Positions 60,302 through 64,000 of a stretch of DNA of 64,000 nt are shown in pieces. The translations under genes were made by a program, and so were the position numbers. The notes beneath the pieces were generated by a model, which saw only the letters and a list, made by a program, of their open reading frames with translations, was not told the origin of the DNA and did no database searches. This DNA is from Agelas oroides (Eukaryota; Porifera; Demospongiae; Agelasida; Agelasidae). The stretch covers positions 4,508,871 through 4,572,870 of the forward strand of contig OX422193.1 of NCBI GenBank assembly GCA_949130485.1, given 5' to 3'. The stretch's first letter is position 1. Every line of letters begins with the position of its first letter.

Positions 60302-61964
60302 CAGCACTGTAGACGGCCTGTGAGGCTCGTCCCAGCCTGTTTCCATGTGGGAAATGTCTGAAACAGCTGTTTTAACAGCCGTGGGGGAGCTTTGATGCGC
60401 GTGCAGGCCTCTTTATGTGTCCGGAAAGATCTAGAAAGCAGTTTTCATCACTGTGCAGGTCCAGTGAAGCTCGTGAAAGTTTGTTTAAGAGCCAGGAAAA
60501 ATCAATAAAGTAGTTTTCACCACTGTGCAGGTGCTGTGAAGCTCGTGCAAGCCTGTTTAAGAGCCAGGAAGGATCGAGAAAGCAGTTTTTACCGCTGTTG
60601 AGGTCCTTTGAAGCTCGTACAATCTTGTTTCAGTGTGGGAAAGGTCTGACAAAGACGGTTTAAACCGCCGTTGAGGCCCTATGAAGGTCGTGCAAGCCTG
60701 TTAAATGTCCGGAAAGATCTAGAAAGCAGTTTTCACCATTGTGGAGGTCCTGTGAGGATCGTGCAAGCCTGTTTATGAACCAGAGAGGACCTAGAGAACA
60801 GTTTTCACTGCTGTGGAGGTGCTGTGAGGATTGTGCAAGCCTGTTTATGAGCCAGAGAAGACCTAGAAAGCAGTTTTCACCGCTGTGGAGGCCCTGTGAA
60901 GATAGTGCAAGCCTGTTTGTGTGCAAGGAAAGTTCTGGAAAGCGGTTTTCACCACTGTCCTGCTCCTATGAAGCTCGTGTAAGCCTGTTTAAGTGTCAGG
61001 AAAGAACTAGAGAGCAGTTTTCAGCACTGTAGAGGTCCTGTGAGGCTCGTCCCAGCCTGTTTACATGCGGGAAAGGTCTGAAACAGCTGTTTTAACCACC
61101 GTGGAGGAGCTTTGATGCACGTGCAGGCCTGTTTATGTGCCCGGAAAGATCTAGACAGCAGTTTTCATCACTGAGCAGGTCCTGTGAAGCTCTTGCAAGC
61201 TTGTTTAAGAGCCATGAAAAATCGATAAAGCAGTTTTCAGCACTGTAGACGTCCTGTGAGGCTCGTCCCAGCCTGTTTCCATGTGGGAAATGTCTGAAAC
61301 AGCTGTTTTAACAGCCGTGGGGGAGCTTTGATGCGCGTGCAGGCCTGTTTATGTGCCCGGAAAGATCTAGAAAGCAGATTTCATCACTGTGCAGGTCCAG
61401 TGAAGCTCGTGAAAGTTTGTTTAAGAGCCAGGAAAAATCAATAAATCAGTTTTCACCACTGTGCAGGTGCTGTGAAGCTCGTGCAAGCCTGTTTAAGAGT
61501 CAGGAAAGATCGGGAAAGCAGTTTTCACCGCTGTTGAGGTCATTTGAAGCTCGTACAATCTTGTTTCAGTGCGGGAAAGGTCTGACAAAGACGGTTTAAA
61601 CCGCCGTTGAGGCCCTATGAAGGTCGTGCAAGCCTGTTAAATGTCCGGAAAGATCTAGAAAGCAGTTTTCACCATTGTGGAGGTCCTGTGAGGATCGTGC
61701 AAGCCTGTTTATGAACCAGAGAGGACCTAGAGAACAGTTTTCACCGCTGTGGAGGTGCTGTGAGGATCGTGCAAGCCTGTTTATGAGCCAGAGAAGACCT
61801 AGAAAGCAGTTTTCACCGCTGTGGAGGCCCTGTGAAGATAGTGCAAGCCTGTTTGTGTGCAAGGAAAGTTCTGGAAAGCGGTTTTCACCACTGTCCTGCT
61901 CCTATGAAGCTCGTGTAAGCCTGTTTAAGTGTCAGGAAAGAACTAGAGAGCAGTTTTCAGCACA
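60302..61964. repeat. Second 936-bp (13-monomer) tandem duplication, partial
   Basis: Copy 1 is about 60302-61237 and copy 2 is 61238-61964. The offset is exactly 936: CAGCACTGTAGAC begins at 60302 and 61238. Copy 2 is cut short at the join CAGCACATGAAAAATCG at 61961-61967, where two monomers are fused. The unit length equals that at 15541-17412, although the monomer order is different. Confidence 0.82.
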
Positions 61965-62672
61965 TGAAAAATCGATAAAGCAGTATTCAGCACTGTGCAG
62001 GTGCTGTGAAGCTCGTGCAAGCCTCTTTAAGAGCCAGGAAAGATCGGGAAAGCAGTTTTCACCGCTGTTGGGGTCTTGTGAAGCTCGTACAATCTTGTGT
62101 AAGTGCGGGAAATGTCTGACAAAAACGGTTTCAACAGCTGTGGAGGCCCTATGAAGTTCGTGCAAGCCTGTTTAAGTGTCCTGAAATATCTAGAAAGCAG
62201 TTTTCACCATTGTGGAGGTCCTGTGAGGATCGTTCAAGCCTGTTTATGAAAGAGAGAAGACCTAGAAAGCTCTGGAAAGCGGTTTTCACCACTGTACTGC
62301 TCCTGTGAAGCTCGTGTAAGCCTGTTTAAGTGTCAGGAAAGAACTAGAGAGCAGTTTTCAGCACATGAAAAATCGATAAAGCAGTATTCAGCACTGTGCA
62401 GGTGCTGTGAAGCTCGTGCAAGCCTCTTTAAGAGCCAGGAAAGATCGGGAAAGCAGTTTTCACCGCTGTTGGGGTCTTGTGAAGCTCGTACAATCTTGTG
62501 TAAGTGCGGGAAATGTCTGACAAAAACGGTTTCAACAGCTGTGGAGGCCCTATGAAGTTCGTGCAAGCCTGTTTAAGTGTCCTGAAAGATCTAGAAAGCA
62601 GTTTTCACCATTGTGGAGGTCCTGTGAGGATCGTTCAAGCCTGTTTATGAAACAGAGAAGACCTAGAAAGCT
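61871..62672. repeat. Tandem duplication of a 401-bp unit, out of phase with the monomer
   Basis: Copy 1 is 61871-62271 and copy 2 is 62272-62672. The unit is 5 x 72 plus 41 bp, so the joins CTAGAAAGCTCTGGAAAGC at about 62270 and 62671 fuse two monomers at unlike positions. Both copies carry the CAGCACATGAAAAATCG join. The copies differ at a few sites. Confidence 0.85.
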
Positions 62673-62825
62673 CTGGAAAGCGGTTTTCACCACTGTACTG
62701 CTCCTGTGAAGCTCGTGTAAGCCTGTTTAAGTGTCAGGAAAGAACTAGAAAGCAGTTTTCAGCACTGTAGAGGTCCTGTGATGCTCGTCCCAGCCTGTAT
62801 CCATTCGGGAATGGTCTGAAACAGC

Positions 62826-64000
62826 TGTTTTAGCAGCCGTGGAGGAGCTTTGATGCACGTGCAGGCCTGTTTATGTGCCCGGAAAGATCTAGAAAGCAGT
62901 TTTCATCACTGTGCAGGTGCTGTGAAGCTCGTGCAAGCCTGTTTAAGAGCCAGGAAGGATCGGGAAAGCAGTTTACACCGCTGTTGAGGTCGTGTCATGC
63001 TCGTGCAAGCCTGTTTATATGTCAGGAAAGATCGAGAAAGCAGTTTTCACAACTGTGCAGGTCCTGTGAAGCTCGTACAAGCCTGTTTAGGAGCCAGGAA
63101 AGATCTAGAAAGCAGTTTTCACAACTGTGTAGGTCCTGTGAAGCTCGTGGAAGCCTGTTTAAGTGCGGGAAACGTCTGACAAATTTAACCGCCGAGAAGG
63201 TGCTGTGAAGCTCATGCAAGCCTGTATAAGTGTCAGGAAAGATCTAGAAAGCTGTTATCACCACAGTGGAAGTCTTGTGAGGCTCGTCAAATCTGTTTAT
63301 TAGCGAGAAAAGACCTAGAAAGCAGTTTTCACCACTGTGGAGGCACTGTCAAGCTCGTCCAAGCCTGTTTAAGTGTGAGGAAAGATCTAGAAAACAGTTT
63401 TCATCACCGTAGAGGTCGTGTGAGGCTCGTCCCTGCCAGTTTAAATGCGGGAAAGGTGTGAAACAGCTTTTTTAACCGCCGTGGAGGAGCTTTGATGCAC
63501 ATACAGGCCTGTTTGTGCCCGGAAAGATCTAGAAAGTAGTTTTCGTCACTGTGCAGGTGCTGTGAAGCTCGTGTAAGCCTCTTTAAGAGCCAGGAAAGAT
63601 CGGGAAAGCAGTTTTCACCGCTGTTGGGGTCTTGTGAAGCTCGTATGATCTTGTTTATGTGCGGGAAAGGTCTGACAAAAACGGTTTCAACCGCCGTGAA
63701 GGCCCTATGAAGGTCGTGCAAGCCTGTTTAAGTGTCCTAAAAGATCTAGAAAGCAGTTTTCACCATTGTGGAGGTCCAGTGTGGATCGTGCAAGCCTGTT
63801 TATGAACTAGAAAAGACCTAGAAAGCAGTTTTCACCACTGTGGAGGCCCTGTGAAGATAGTGCAAGCCTGTTTATGTGCAAGGAAAGTTCTGGAAAGCAG
63901 TTTTCGCCACTTTACTTCTCCTGTGAAGCTTGTGTAATCCTGTTCAAGTGTCACGAAAGAACTAGAAAGCCGTTTTCAGCAATGTAGAGTTCCTGTGAGG
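62826..64000. repeat. Copy of macro-repeat P, truncated by the window edge
   Basis: Matches 38951-40125 at a constant offset of 23875 (pairs 38998/62873, 39147/63022 and 39529/63404). It shares with that copy the rare variants AAGGATCGGGAAAGC and GTCGTGTCATGCTCG, which are absent from the copy at 30900. It therefore derives from the 38952 copy or a close relative. Confidence 0.8.

Larger units (their letters stand above)
22057..64000. repeat. 72-bp tandem satellite, right arm
   Basis: Continuation of the same satellite, same orientation, about 583 monomers, running off the right edge of the window. Recognisable satellite resumes at about 22057 (TTCAATCTTGTGTAAGTG). The part from 22.1 to 30 kb is made of mixed higher-order repeats that share classes with 15-17.6 kb, such as the GCACTGCAAACCTCGTCC class. 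From about 30.9 kb the array turns into multi-kilobase duplicated blocks, described separately. Some monomers are not 72 bp and mark old breakpoints, for example at 22131, 26720, 37198, 38950, 50460 and 62271. No host gene or RNA gene is visible. Confidence 0.97.

Noticed and set aside
60302-61964. The two 936-bp duplications as copies of the same unit
   Set aside because: Only the length (13 monomers) is shared. The order of monomer classes differs from that at 15541-17412, so they are separate events.
22057-64000. Right-arm open frames up to 159 codons (61675-62154) resembling repeat proteins on both strands
   Set aside because: Same reason as in the left arm. The longest frame arises from fused monomers at 61964 that happen to remove a stop.
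1-64000. CENP-B-box-like string CTTGTTTAAGTGCGGGA in the GTACAATC monomer class
   Set aside because: It shares the leading TT and the CGGG block with the vertebrate CENP-B box but lacks the central CG and A. The match is too weak to claim, and the host is probably not a vertebrate.
1-64000. Pol III B-box-like GTTCAAGCC in some monomers, suggesting a tRNA- or SINE-derived repeat
   Set aside because: The commoner monomer form is GTGCAAGCC, no credible A box lies at the right distance, and no tRNA fold is visible.
1-64000. CRISPR-like regular repeats
   Set aside because: There are no unique spacers: the whole 72-bp unit repeats with no constant-repeat/variable-spacer alternation, and the LINE shows a eukaryotic genome.

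Overview
This window is eukaryotic, most likely animal, non-genic DNA. It holds two things: a very large head-to-tail satellite array built from a 72-bp monomer, and one LINE retrotransposon inserted in it on the minus strand. I see no host protein gene, rRNA, tRNA or CRISPR array. The animal assignment is an inference from the LINE, a CR1-like element with a PHD finger in ORF1, an APE-type endonuclease, a CR1/Jockey-group reverse transcriptase and an (AAT)n tail. I cannot name the species.

Layout. 1-17602 is the left satellite arm (about 244 monomers). 17603-22047 is the LINE, read right to left: ORF1 (PHD finger, coiled coil, RRM-like domain), a single in-frame UGA, ORF2 endonuclease, a frame change, ORF2 reverse transcriptase, a short 3'UTR and 13 ATT units at its 3' end. 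About 22057-64000 is the right satellite arm (about 583 monomers). All monomers I followed point the same way in both arms.

The satellite has at least three levels of order. (1) The 72-bp monomer exists in about nine recognisable classes. (2) The classes follow each other in a fixed order to make higher-order repeats of about 8-15 monomers; one clean nine-monomer example runs from 2668 to 3317. (3) Multi-kilobase segments of these are themselves duplicated. Examples are 2690-4850 recurring at 9411-11570, two nearly identical 936-bp (13-monomer) units at 15541-17412, an 8.05-kb unit at 30900-38951, and a tandem of about 6.1-6.2 kb units from about 39205 to 55530. The high identity of large copies, beside obvious divergence between monomer classes, is what repeated unequal exchange in a centromere-like or heterochromatic satellite produces. 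A centromeric role is not shown by the sequence.

Because 72 is a multiple of three, runs of stop-free monomers give open frames with a 24-residue period on both strands. These look like repeat proteins but are broken at every higher-order repeat by stop-bearing monomer classes, so I do not annotate them as genes. The most interesting single observation is in the LINE: ORF1 and ORF2 lie in the same frame, separated by one UGA followed by CUA, the known leaky stop context, and ORF2 has no AUG before its catalytic endonuclease residues.
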